Virus record (IMG/VR): IMGVR_UViG_3300026116_000073
Location: 1-33,899 of that record
Strand: one strand, 5' to 3'
DNA from: a virus
Length of the DNA: 33,899 nt
Positions 7,994 through 14,509 of the stretch are shown piece by piece. The notes under the pieces were generated by a model. That model made no database searches. It saw only the letters and a list, made by a program, of their open reading frames with translations, and was not told the DNA's origin. How positions within the stretch are numbered: the stretch's first letter is position 1; each line of letters opens with the position of its first letter. Position numbers and translations under genes: made by a program.

Positions 7994-8001
7994 TCGCATC
8001 C

Positions 8002-8226
8002 GTGAGAACCATTCCCGCCCTTGCGAAGCTCCGGGCCATGAAAGGTCTGAGCGCCCGCGATCTCGCTCGCCGCGCTGGCCTGGCCGACGAGACCGTCACG
8101 CGGATTGAGAACGGTCACAACGCACCGACCGCGACGACGATCGGCAAGCTCGCGCGCGCGCTCGAGATGGAGTTCGACGAGCTGGCGGCGCTGCTCACCG
8201 AGGAGCCCGACGAGGTGTCGGCGTGA
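8002..8226 (+). CDS. Cro-like XRE regulator
   Basis: 74 residues; GTG start with no ribosome site, 8 bases after the TAGGGT -10 box, as expected for a leaderless gene. Nearly the whole protein is one HTH_3 domain ('MKGLSARDLARRAGLADETV', then 'RIENGHNAPTATTIGKLARA'). As the first gene of the rightward early transcript and divergent from the repressor, it fits Cro or an early activator. It overlaps the next gene by 4 bases. The HTH call is firm; Cro function is inferred from position. Confidence 0.85.
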   Translation: MRTIPALAKLRAMKGLSARDLARRAGLADETVTRIENGHNAPTATTIGKLARALEMEFDELAALLTEEPDEVSA

Positions 8227-8390
8227 AGTGCTGGCGCTGCGGCCGGGTCGTTCATGCCGACTGGTGCTCCATGCCCGCCGGGTGCAATCACTGCGGGTGG
8301 CGCCCTCACCGCTGGTGGTGCTCCATCGGCAACGTCTACGCGTGGCAACCGAACCAGATGGGCCACGCGGTCATCGCGGGTGGGGCCTGA
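8223..8390 (+). CDS. Small Cys-rich (zinc-ribbon-like) protein, 55 residues
   Basis: GTG overlaps the stop of the Cro-like gene, and its TGA overlaps the next ATG. The N-terminus CWRCGRVVHADWCSMPAGC followed by NHCGW has six Cys in CxxC-like pairs plus His, suggesting one or two zinc sites. Trp is very frequent (six in 55). It is too small for routine gene calling, but the coupled overlaps on both sides support it. The function is unknown; small zinc proteins in early operons often bind nucleic acid or host protein. Confidence 0.65.
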   Translation: MKCWRCGRVVHADWCSMPAGCNHCGWRPHRWWCSIGNVYAWQPNQMGHAVIAGGA

Positions 8391-8662
8391 TGCACCACAC
8401 CCTCGGCAAGCACGCGCCCGCGTACCCGCAGCCTCCGCTCGCCGGTGTTCGCACCCACCGCGAGCTCGACGACGAGATCGCCAGCGAGAACCGCGCCATC
8501 AGTCACATCGAGCAGGCAATCGACGAGTACGTCCCGCCGCGGTGTGAGTTCTGCACGGCCTCGGCGATGGACTGGTGCTCGCTCTGCGAGCGGCCGATGT
8601 GCGAGGACGACTCGGTCGCTGACGGCATCTGCATCGAGTGCGACGCGGAGCTGCTGTCGTGA
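8390..8662 (+). CDS. Zinc-finger-like hypothetical protein
   Basis: 90 residues; ATG shares its first base with the previous stop codon. The C-terminal half carries CEFC, CSLC, a further Cys and CIEC, with the spacing of a small RING- or treble-clef-like zinc domain (about residues 52-86). The N-terminal half is a short helical segment ('ELDDEIASENRAISHIEQA'). Coupled to the small Cys-rich gene before it and overlapping the metzincin gene by 4 bases. A role in protein-protein or DNA contact is possible; the sequence gives no specific function. Confidence 0.65.
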   Translation: MHHTLGKHAPAYPQPPLAGVRTHRELDDEIASENRAISHIEQAIDEYVPPRCEFCTASAMDWCSLCERPMCEDDSVADGICIECDAELLS

Positions 8663-9228
8663 GGCGGCCGCTCGTCGGCGCGCTGGTCATCGCGGGGGTG
8701 CTCGCCACGGCGAGCCCTGCGACCGCGACCACATGGAGCCCCGGCGAGTCGAGCGTCGCACCCGCGTACTCGGTACCGATCCACGTCGTCGACGCGATGA
8801 TCGACACACTGCGCCCCGAGCACCGGCGCGAGTGGCGGCAGGCGCGTGGCAAGGCGCTCGCCGAGTGGGGCATCCCGTTCACCGTGACCCGGCTGGCCGA
8901 GACGTCGCTGCCGTACCTGTTCGACGAAAACATCGGCACGGCGGGCGTCGACGGGATGCTCGTTCCCGACGCGATCCTGCTCGTTCGGAACCGCTTGGAT
9001 CAGAGCGACGAGGCGGGCTACGCCGAGGCCGTCAACGGCGGCATCGCCGCGTTCAGTCCGTGGGCTCCCTGGTGGAAGCCCACCAGTGGGATGCAGACCG
9101 TGATCGCCCACGAGATCGGGCACGCCCTGGGCTTCTACCACGGTGGGACCGGGATCATGGCCGGGGCCTTCCGTGTGAACGACGAGGAACGGGCGCTGGC
9201 GCAGGCGTACTACGGGGCCGCGTCGTGA
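8659..9228 (+). CDS. Secreted metzincin-type zinc metalloprotease
   Basis: 189 residues; GTG overlaps the previous stop. An N-terminal signal peptide is evident (VRRPLVGALVIAGVLATASP, cleavage likely near ATA-TT, about residue 24). The zinc site HEIGHALGFYH (residues 151-161) matches the metzincin consensus HExxHxxGxxH, and Met167 in 'GIM' just behind it could be the Met-turn, as in matrixin-like M10 peptidases. The domain is small but complete enough to be active. The product should be exported from the infected cell or lysogen, which is unusual for an early-region phage gene. It sits among small zinc-finger genes in a coupled operon. It may act on surface proteins or outside the cell; the substrate is unknown. 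Confidence 0.8.
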   Translation: MRRPLVGALVIAGVLATASPATATTWSPGESSVAPAYSVPIHVVDAMIDTLRPEHRREWRQARGKALAEWGIPFTVTRLAETSLPYLFDENIGTAGVDGMLVPDAILLVRNRLDQSDEAGYAEAVNGGIAAFSPWAPWWKPTSGMQTVIAHEIGHALGFYHGGTGIMAGAFRVNDEERALAQAYYGAAS

Positions 9229-9362
9229 CCGAGCGCCGCTACAGCTCGGAGGTCATCCCGGTCGTCTGGCCGGATGGCCGCTGGGTCGGGTTCCTGATCC
9301 ACGTCGGGAATCGGTGGTTCGGCCCGTTCGCCAGCATCGGCGGGGCGAGGCTGGCTCCGTGA
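9225..9362 (+). CDS. Small hypothetical protein, 45 residues
   Basis: GTG overlaps the metzincin stop and its own stop overlaps the next GTG. The protein is aromatic and beta-like ('VVWPDGRWVGFLIHVGNRWF'), with no membrane helix. It resembles a tiny single-sheet domain. It is supported by coupled overlaps only; the function is unknown. Confidence 0.55.
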   Translation: MTERRYSSEVIPVVWPDGRWVGFLIHVGNRWFGPFASIGGARLAP

Positions 9363-9715
9363 TCGCGCTCTCGCCGGTGCTGTCGTGGTTCCTCGTCCTT
9401 GTGGTGCTGTTCGTCGCGGTCCTCGTCTACGCGGCGGTCGTCGCCGGAGGGCGCGCGGACGAGATGGCCGAGCGAGCATGGGCGTCGCGGCAGGCCACCT
9501 TGCAGTCGGCGCGGGAGGCGCAGGTCCGCATCTTCGGCGGCATCTACGACCACGAGGCTCGCGGGGACTTACACAACCCCATCCGCGACCACGAGTGGTG
9601 CGACGACTGCAACGCGCGGCTACGTCGGGCGTTCAACCAGGTCGCCGACCTCGACCTTGGGCCGCGCGATGCCGATGCGCTCATGGCCTCGATCCAAAAG
9701 GCGTTGGAGTCGTGA
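9359..9715 (+). CDS. Membrane-anchored hypothetical protein
   Basis: 118 residues; GTG overlaps the previous stop. A strong membrane helix occupies residues 7-27 (VLSWFLVLVVLFVAVLVYAA), followed by a charged helical region and a 'CDDC' pair ('HEWCDDCNARLRRAF'). The soluble part should lie in the cytoplasm or outside depending on topology. It overlaps the nuclease gene by 4 bases. No family is recognised. Confidence 0.6.
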   Translation: MIALSPVLSWFLVLVVLFVAVLVYAAVVAGGRADEMAERAWASRQATLQSAREAQVRIFGGIYDHEARGDLHNPIRDHEWCDDCNARLRRAFNQVADLDLGPRDADALMASIQKALES

Positions 9716-10668
9716 GCGAGCCGCGCAGGGATCGGTGGGGACGGTATCTCCTCCCCGACCCCACCACCGGCGAGGAGCGCGCGTGGACGCGAGCGACGAC
9801 GCTGGCGAACACGTTGTCGGACCCGTGGGGTCTGGTCGATTGGAAGCTCCGCATGGCCGTCAAGGGCGTCGCCACGCGCGACGACCTCCGCGCGCTCGCG
9901 TCGGCGCTGCCGCTCGACACCGGGAAGAAGCAGCTCAACGAGGTCGCAGAGGACGCGATCGAGTACGCCGGAGGCTCGAGCGGGCGGAACATGGGGACGG
10001 CGCTGCACGAGTGGTCGGCGCAGTCCGACCGGGGCGAGGCCCCGGAGGTCCCGTCGCCGTGGGACCTCGACCTCGAGGCGTACCACGCGGCGCTGTCCCT
10101 GCACGGGGTCCGCGTGATTCCCACCCTGGTCGAGCGGATCGTCTGCATCCCCGACCTCGGCATCGCCGGGACGTTCGACCGGATCGTGGTCTGGGACCCG
10201 CGCGCGTACATCGCCGACGTGAAGACCGGCGCCGACCTGTCGTACGGGTGGCTCGAGATCGCGGTGCAGCTCGCGCTGTACGCGAACGCCGAGTGGATAT
10301 GGAACCCGGCCGCGGGGGCGTGGGACTCGGCGCAGCCCGTCGACCGAACGCAGGGGCTCGTGATGCACCTGCCGGTCGGCCAGGCCCGGTGCGAGCTGTT
10401 CTGGGTCAACCTCGAGATCGGGTGGGAAGCCGTGACGCTCGCGGTCGACGTGCGCGAGTGGCGCAAGCGCAAGGACATCTCCCGGCCGTTCGGCGTCGAC
10501 CTGCTGGGTCGCTCGCCGGTGCAGCCGGTGCTCGATCTCCCGGCCGCTGAGACCGAGGGGGCGGGCGTGAACCGCACGCTCGTGGCAGCGCCCGCCCCCG
10601 CCGGGGTTGACATCCGTGGGTCGATCGGCGGAATCGTGGACGACGAGACGGACATCCCGCCCGTATGA
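9712..10668 (+). CDS. RecB/Cas4-like PD-(D/E)XK exonuclease
   Basis: 318 residues; GTG overlaps the previous stop. The nuclease motifs appear in order: GTALH (residues 95-99, the early His motif), a Glu in 'VERIV' (141), 'GTFDRI' (Asp156), 'ADVKTG' (Asp169, Lys171) and 'QLALYA' (Gln186, Tyr190). This is the signature of phage exonucleases related to Cas4/RecB, which resect DNA ends for recombination. There are no CRISPR genes nearby and no clear Cys cluster for an iron-sulphur site. It overlaps the next gene, a probable annealing protein, by 4 bases. An exonuclease plus annealing pair is the usual phage recombination module. Confidence 0.85.
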   Translation: MSEPRRDRWGRYLLPDPTTGEERAWTRATTLANTLSDPWGLVDWKLRMAVKGVATRDDLRALASALPLDTGKKQLNEVAEDAIEYAGGSSGRNMGTALHEWSAQSDRGEAPEVPSPWDLDLEAYHAALSLHGVRVIPTLVERIVCIPDLGIAGTFDRIVVWDPRAYIADVKTGADLSYGWLEIAVQLALYANAEWIWNPAAGAWDSAQPVDRTQGLVMHLPVGQARCELFWVNLEIGWEAVTLAVDVREWRKRKDISRPFGVDLLGRSPVQPVLDLPAAETEGAGVNRTLVAAPAPAGVDIRGSIGGIVDDETDIPPV

Positions 10669-11663
10669 CTGAGCCCGTCGCCATCGAGCGCCGCGACGAC
10701 GCCCTGTCGCAGATCGTCGGCACCGGCGACACGCGGGCCATGCTCGCCAGCGTCGAGCGGAACGTGCGCGACGTCATCGACATCGCCCGCGACCGGGGGT
10801 TCGTTACCCGGTTCAACAACCGCGACTTCTTCGGGTTCCCCGCGTGGTCGCTGCTCGCCATGACCTACGGGCTGACGCCGTTCGTCGAGTGGACGAAGCC
10901 TGTCGAGAACGGGTGGGAGGCGCGCGCAATCGTGCGGACCCGCGACGGCGACGTCGTCGGATCGGCCGAGGCGATGTGCACGCGCAAGGAACAGCCGCGC
11001 CGCAGCGCCGACGACCACACGCTGCGCGCGATGGCCCAGACGCGAGCGATGCGGAACGCGCTCCGGTCCTGTCTCGGCGCCGCCCTGGTCATGGCAGGGT
11101 TCGACTTCGCCGACCCGGAGGGACCGGCGACGAACGAGCAGGTCGGCCTCCTGCACCAGCTCGAGCGCGAGATCGGGATGTCGCACGACGAGGGTCACGC
11201 GATGGCGAACGTCGACTCTTACAAGCAACTCAACCGCGAGGACGCGTCCACGCTGATCGACCGCTGGACCGCGATCCGCGACGAGCTTCGGGGCGGGGGC
11301 ACGGCGACGTCGCCACCCTCCACGGTCAACCGCGACGCGGACGACCCTCGCCCCGAACCTTCCGACGCCGCTTCGACCTCACTTTCCGGCGTCGGGACCG
11401 AGGGGTCCCCGGCAACCGAGCAGACGGTCTCGTTTGGGGAAGGCGAGCCAGACGCCCCGGAGGCCGGGGACTCCTCACCTGCATCGGACGAGGCGTGGAG
11501 CCGCGCGCCGAAGGACATGAGTACCTCGGCGGCGATCAAGCTGGCAACCAAGTTACGCGCGGCCGAACGTATCCCCGGCCCGGTGCCGAAGACGAAGGCA
11601 GCGTTCACTCGGGAGCAACTCGCGAGGGTCGCGGCGGCGTGGCGGGATGGTGAGCGCGGGTGA
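10665..11663 (+). CDS. Putative single-strand annealing protein (RecT/ERF/Rad52-like role)
   Basis: 332 residues; ATG overlaps the exonuclease stop. The core (about residues 20-150) contains 'FPAWSLLAMTYGLTPFVEWT' and 'LRAMAQTRAMRNALRSCLGA', a pattern seen in actinophage proteins encoded beside recombination nucleases. A helical segment (about 150-210, 'TNEQVGLLHQLEREIGMSHD') resembles the C-terminal helical part of ERF-type proteins. The last 120 residues are Pro/Ser/Asp-rich and probably disordered, ending in a short basic helical segment. The annealing role is inferred mainly from the nuclease neighbour; I do not recognise the family with certainty. Confidence 0.6.
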   Translation: MTEPVAIERRDDALSQIVGTGDTRAMLASVERNVRDVIDIARDRGFVTRFNNRDFFGFPAWSLLAMTYGLTPFVEWTKPVENGWEARAIVRTRDGDVVGSAEAMCTRKEQPRRSADDHTLRAMAQTRAMRNALRSCLGAALVMAGFDFADPEGPATNEQVGLLHQLEREIGMSHDEGHAMANVDSYKQLNREDASTLIDRWTAIRDELRGGGTATSPPSTVNRDADDPRPEPSDAASTSLSGVGTEGSPATEQTVSFGEGEPDAPEAGDSSPASDEAWSRAPKDMSTSAAIKLATKLRAAERIPGPVPKTKAAFTREQLARVAAAWRDGERG

Positions 11664-11860
11664 ACGGCGAACGCCTGTTGAGCCGCGCGGAGGTCGCGGA
11701 ATACCTGAACATCCCGCCCCGGACCCTCTCCACGTGGGCGCATAAGGACAGCGGACCCCCATATTTCAAGATCGGGAAGCACGTGCGGTACCGCCCGATG
11801 GATGTCGAGGAGTGGCTCGCCGAGCGGCGCCACGTATCGGCGGGTCGGTGGGGCCGATGA
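11660..11860 (+). CDS. Excisionase-like HTH DNA-binding protein
   Basis: 66 residues; GTG overlaps the previous stop. The whole protein is an HTH_17/MerR-like winged helix ('LLSRAEVAEYLNIPPRTLST', then 'YFKIGKHVRYRPMDVEEWLA'), the fold of phage Xis and AlpA proteins. Such proteins steer the integrase towards excision by bending attachment-site DNA. It is far from the integrase but in the early rightward transcript, where an excision factor would be made after induction. It could instead be a transcription factor for downstream genes. Confidence 0.75.
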   Translation: MNGERLLSRAEVAEYLNIPPRTLSTWAHKDSGPPYFKIGKHVRYRPMDVEEWLAERRHVSAGRWGR

Positions 11861-12189
11861 CCGAGCCCATCCGCTGCCCGCGGTGTGGCCGTTTCTTCGG
11901 AGGCGAGCAGGCGTACCGCCGGGGGCATCGCCGACAGGGGCGACCGCGGCGTGAGACGTGCAGGCGCGTGGCCGAGATTCGTCGCGACGATCGGATGCGG
12001 CTGGGCGAGGACGGCGTGTGGCACATGAAGGCGTCGACCGAGCCGGGCCAGATCAAGCTCCCGCTGTTCGGTCGAGGCCGTCCCCGCAAGGCCATCCCCA
12101 TTTATTACGTACGCACAAGGAACCGACACACCTACCTCGTGCGGCCTAGGCCACCGAAACGCCCCGAAGTGAGCTCTGAGGCCGCGTGA
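11857..12189 (+). CDS. Zinc-ribbon-containing basic protein
   Basis: 110 residues; ATG overlaps the previous stop. A CPRCGRFF motif at residues 7-14 begins a small zinc-finger-like segment with 'RRGHRRQGRPRRETC' supplying more His/Cys. The middle carries a helical 'RRVAEIRRDDRMRLGEDGVWHM' region, and the C-terminus is strongly basic. It is probably nucleic-acid binding, given the charge and location in the replication region. No named family. Confidence 0.55.
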   Translation: MTEPIRCPRCGRFFGGEQAYRRGHRRQGRPRRETCRRVAEIRRDDRMRLGEDGVWHMKASTEPGQIKLPLFGRGRPRKAIPIYYVRTRNRHTYLVRPRPPKRPEVSSEAA

Positions 12190-12617
12190 GCGATCAGGCC
12201 GCGATGTTCCCCGAGACCGTCGGGACGCGGGTGTGGTGCATCGACTGCCGCGCCGAGCACCCTCTCGGTGAGCACCGCCGGAACCTGGACGAGCTCGAGC
12301 GGGAATCCCACAAGCGAACGGCCGAGGCGATCCAGCGCGTCGACGATCACGCCGACGAGGAGTGGAAGCGAGCCGCCGACGACGCGATCGTCTACGTAGC
12401 CCGACGGGCTGCGACCTTCACGGCTGACGATGTGTGGTGGCGGCTCGACGAGCTTGAGATCGCGTCACCACGGGAGCCGCGAGCTCTCGGCGCCCGGATG
12501 CAGGCGGCGGCCCGGTCGGGCATCGCGACGAACACGCAGCGCGTCGTGAAGTCCCGACGGCCCGAGACGCATGGGTCATGGGTCGCAGAGTGGGCGTCGA
12601 ACCTAGCGGGTATGTGA
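12186..12617 (+). CDS. Conserved actinophage-type hypothetical protein (wHTH-like)
   Basis: 143 residues; GTG overlaps the previous stop. The N-terminus has a CIDC pair (residues 18-21). The centre ('ARRAATFTADDVWWRLDELE') and the following 'GARMQAAARSGIATNTQRVV' look like the winged-helix replication-region proteins seen in many actinophages, with a recognition-helix-like segment and a basic 'KSRRPETHGSWVAEW' tail. It shares its last base with the start of the initiator gene. Its role is probably in replication or its control; this is inference from neighbours. Confidence 0.6.
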   Translation: MSDQAAMFPETVGTRVWCIDCRAEHPLGEHRRNLDELERESHKRTAEAIQRVDDHADEEWKRAADDAIVYVARRAATFTADDVWWRLDELEIASPREPRALGARMQAAARSGIATNTQRVVKSRRPETHGSWVAEWASNLAGM

Positions 12618-13405
12618 TGGGCTGGCTCAAGCTCGACGACGCGTTCGGCGATCACCCGAAGGTCGTCGGCCTGTCCGATCGAGCGTTCCGCGCGCACGTT
12701 CTCGGGATGGTCTACTGCGCCCGCTACCTCACCGACGGTCACGTACCGCGGGCCGTGGGTCCGAAACCCTCGATCGCCAAAGAGCTCGAGCGCGCCGGGC
12801 TGTGGACGTCGATGCGCGGCGGCTGGCAGATTCACGACTGGCTCGATTGGAACCCCTCGAGGGCCGAGACTGAGGCCGAGCGTGAGCGGTGGCGCGAGCA
12901 GCGCGTCGGTGCGGGCAAGGCTCGAGCAGCGAGCGCCCAGCGAGCCGCTGGTCGGTTCGCACCAGCGGATTCACCAGCGGGCGACCAGCGAGATACCAGC
13001 GAGCCGCTGGCGTTGCCGCTGGTGGACGCCACCAGCCCCGTACCCGTACCCGTACCTAAAGAACAAACCCTTGCGACGGGCAAGCCGCCGCGACCGAGAG
13101 ATGAGCTGTTCGAGGCCCTCGCCGAAGTCGAGAACGCAGACCTCGACGCCCTCACCCGATCCGCCCGAGGCAAGCTCAACGACGCGACGAAGCAACTGCG
13201 CGACATCGGTGCCACGCCCCAGGACGTCGCGGTCCGGGCGAGAACGTACCGCCGGGTTCACCCAACCTGGGACCTCACGGCGCAGGCGCTCGTGAAGCAC
13301 TGGCCGTCGCTGAATGGGGCAGCGCCGGTCGACCGCTACACGCCATCGCGCTCGGTCGACGACATGACCGACGAGGAGATCGAGGAGCTGACGCGCCGTG
13401 ACTGA
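12617..13405 (+). CDS. Replication initiator / replisome organizer-like protein
   Basis: 262 residues; ATG shares a base with the previous stop. The N-terminal 80 residues ('MGWLKLDDAFGDHPKVVGLS', 'RYLTDGHVP', 'GGWQIHDWLDWNPSRAE') match the winged-helix domain of phage replisome-organizer proteins. Residues about 85-160 are a charged, Ala/Pro-rich linker that includes a Val-Pro repeat, and residues 160-262 form a C-terminal helical domain, likely for helicase loading. These proteins open the phage origin and recruit the host helicase. Short DNA repeats at helical spacing lie inside the linker-coding part (see the repeat at 12937), as in lambda O. No helicase or polymerase gene is present, so the phage must use the host replisome. 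Confidence 0.75.
   Translation: MGWLKLDDAFGDHPKVVGLSDRAFRAHVLGMVYCARYLTDGHVPRAVGPKPSIAKELERAGLWTSMRGGWQIHDWLDWNPSRAETEAERERWREQRVGAGKARAASAQRAAGRFAPADSPAGDQRDTSEPLALPLVDATSPVPVPVPKEQTLATGKPPRPRDELFEALAEVENADLDALTRSARGKLNDATKQLRDIGATPQDVAVRARTYRRVHPTWDLTAQALVKHWPSLNGAAPVDRYTPSRSVDDMTDEEIEELTRRD
12937..13057 (+). repeat. Iteron-like direct and inverted repeats, candidate origin
   Basis: Five direct copies of CCAGCGRR start at 12937, 12962, 12974, 12985 and 12996, the last four 11-12 bases apart, about one helical turn. Three inverted copies (CCGCTGG) start at 12945, 13004 and 13016. Then CCCGTA is repeated three times (13037-13054), followed by an A-rich stretch (CCTAAAGAACAAACCC). The 11-base spacing does not keep the reading frame, so the repeats are not a protein-level repeat. 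The layout inside an initiator gene resembles the lambda origin. Confidence 0.55.
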
Positions 13406-13688
13406 CGCCCTCGACGACCTCGAACGCGAGCTCAAGGGCTACGTCGCCCTGCAGCACCGCTACGGCCGCGAGGAAGTCACCCTGTCGATGGCGCTGCGAG
13501 GTCACCGGCGGCAGGTGCTCGAGAACCTACGCGACGACGGCGACTCGGCGTGGACCCTACGCAACGGCCTGCTCGAGAACCTCGCCGATCGGCTGGGCAT
13601 CTCGCTCGTCGACGAGCCGGAGGTCGGGCCGATCCTCGAGTACCGGCGGGAGCTCGCGGCCGACCGGCGGAAGGCGGGGCGGTCGTGA
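13398..13688 (+). CDS. Hypothetical helical protein
   Basis: 96 residues; GTG overlaps the end of the initiator gene by 8 bases. It is all-helical and charged ('ALDDLERELKGYVALQHRYG', 'LRGHRRQVLENLRDDGDSAW'), without a known motif. As the first gene behind the initiator, it may be a replication accessory or helicase-loader partner. It overlaps the next small gene by 4 bases. Confidence 0.55.
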   Translation: MTDALDDLERELKGYVALQHRYGREEVTLSMALRGHRRQVLENLRDDGDSAWTLRNGLLENLADRLGISLVDEPEVGPILEYRRELAADRRKAGRS

Positions 13689-13858
13689 CCCCCGTCGTCG
13701 CTCCACGTCGTCGTGAACGTGAGCCGGGCCGTCCGGCGCAGCCGAAGCACCCCGTCACCGGCACCGCCGACGACGTGGCCGCGCTGTACCGCGCGATGGC
13801 CGGGGCGTGCAGGGACATCGCCGACGAGCTCCGCGCCGAGCAACGGGGGCAACGGTGA
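13685..13858 (+). CDS. Small basic hypothetical protein, 57 residues
   Basis: GTG overlaps the previous stop and the stop overlaps the next GTG. The N-terminal half is a basic, Pro-rich disordered segment (VAPRRREREPGRPAQPKHPV); the C-terminal half is one helix (DVAALYRAMAGACRDIADEL). No family recognised; support comes from coupling on both sides. Confidence 0.5.
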   Translation: MTPVVAPRRREREPGRPAQPKHPVTGTADDVAALYRAMAGACRDIADELRAEQRGQR

Positions 13859-14028
13859 ACGCGGTGTGGATCGTCGCCGGGATCGAGGTCTTCCTGGTCG
13901 TCGTCATCGGGGTCGCCCTGGCCGCGGCCGATGCGCTCGAGGATTTCTTCGGCGCGCTCCTCGCGTTCAACCTGCTCATCGGGGGAATCGCGGCGGGCGC
14001 GTGGCTGGTCTCGAGGGGTCTGTCGTGA
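13855..14028 (+). CDS. Small two-span membrane protein, 57 residues
   Basis: GTG overlaps the previous stop. Two hydrophobic helices (WIVAGIEVFLVVVIGVALAA, residues 5-24, and 34-52) are joined by a short acidic turn (DALEDFF). It overlaps the RusA gene by 4 bases. A membrane protein between replication genes is unexpected; it may act in superinfection exclusion or membrane anchoring of replication, but the sequence does not show which. Confidence 0.55.
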   Translation: MNAVWIVAGIEVFLVVVIGVALAAADALEDFFGALLAFNLLIGGIAAGAWLVSRGLS

Positions 14029-14429
14029 GGTCGCTGACGTTCCAAGTCTTTGGCGACCCGGTCCCCCAGGGATCGAAGCGCGCGTTCGTCGTGAAGAACC
14101 GCGCCGTCGTCGTCGACGACAACAAGGCAACGCTGCGGTCGTGGCGGTCGCAGATCGTCGACGCCGCTCGCGCCGAGCTGAACGGCGAGGGTCCCGAGCT
14201 CGGCCCGGTTCGGATCACGCTCATGTTCTTCCTGCGACGGCCGCAGCGGCCGAAGGCTGGCGTACCGATCGTGAAGCCCGACGTCGACAAGCTGGCCCGC
14301 GCGGTGCTCGACGGGATGACCGACGCCGGGGTGTTCCGCGACGATTCGCAGGTGACGACGTTGACCGCGCGCAAGCGGTACACGACCGAGGCGCCCTGCG
14401 TGCGCGTGTTCGTGGATCAGGACGCATGA
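14025..14429 (+). CDS. rusA: RusA-family Holliday junction resolvase
   Basis: 134 residues; GTG overlaps the previous stop. RusA cuts four-way DNA junctions made during recombination and replication. The active-site pattern is clear: 'KPDVDKL' (Asp86, Asp88) and 'FRDDSQV' (Asp107), with the 19-residue distance Asp88-Asp107 matching Asp72-Asp91 of E. coli RusA. The N-terminal 'FGDPVPQGSKR' is also typical. It is the last gene of the recombination and replication block and is followed by an 80-base gap with no gene. Confidence 0.92.
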   Translation: MRSLTFQVFGDPVPQGSKRAFVVKNRAVVVDDNKATLRSWRSQIVDAARAELNGEGPELGPVRITLMFFLRRPQRPKAGVPIVKPDVDKLARAVLDGMTDAGVFRDDSQVTTLTARKRYTTEAPCVRVFVDQDA

Positions 14430-14509
14430 CCGAGGGGAGGCGATAGCCACATACCGAGACCGCCGCGAGTCGGCCCAGGGAGGGACGACCAACACGACGG
14501 AGGTGCCAA

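Noticed and set aside
7984-8006. GGTTCGCATCC resembles a tRNA T-loop and could mark attP
   Set aside because: Only two or three pairs can form around it, there is no acceptor end, and the segment is explained by the -10 box and start of the Cro-like gene.
9681-11228. 515-codon - strand open frame opposite the nuclease and annealing genes
   Set aside because: Antisense shadow of two motif-bearing genes; Ser/Arg-rich without domains.
12961-13010. Short regular repeats considered as a CRISPR array
   Set aside because: Units are 8 bases with 3-4 base gaps inside a coding gene; no spacer-sized intervals and no cas operon. The Cas4-like gene is a phage exonuclease.
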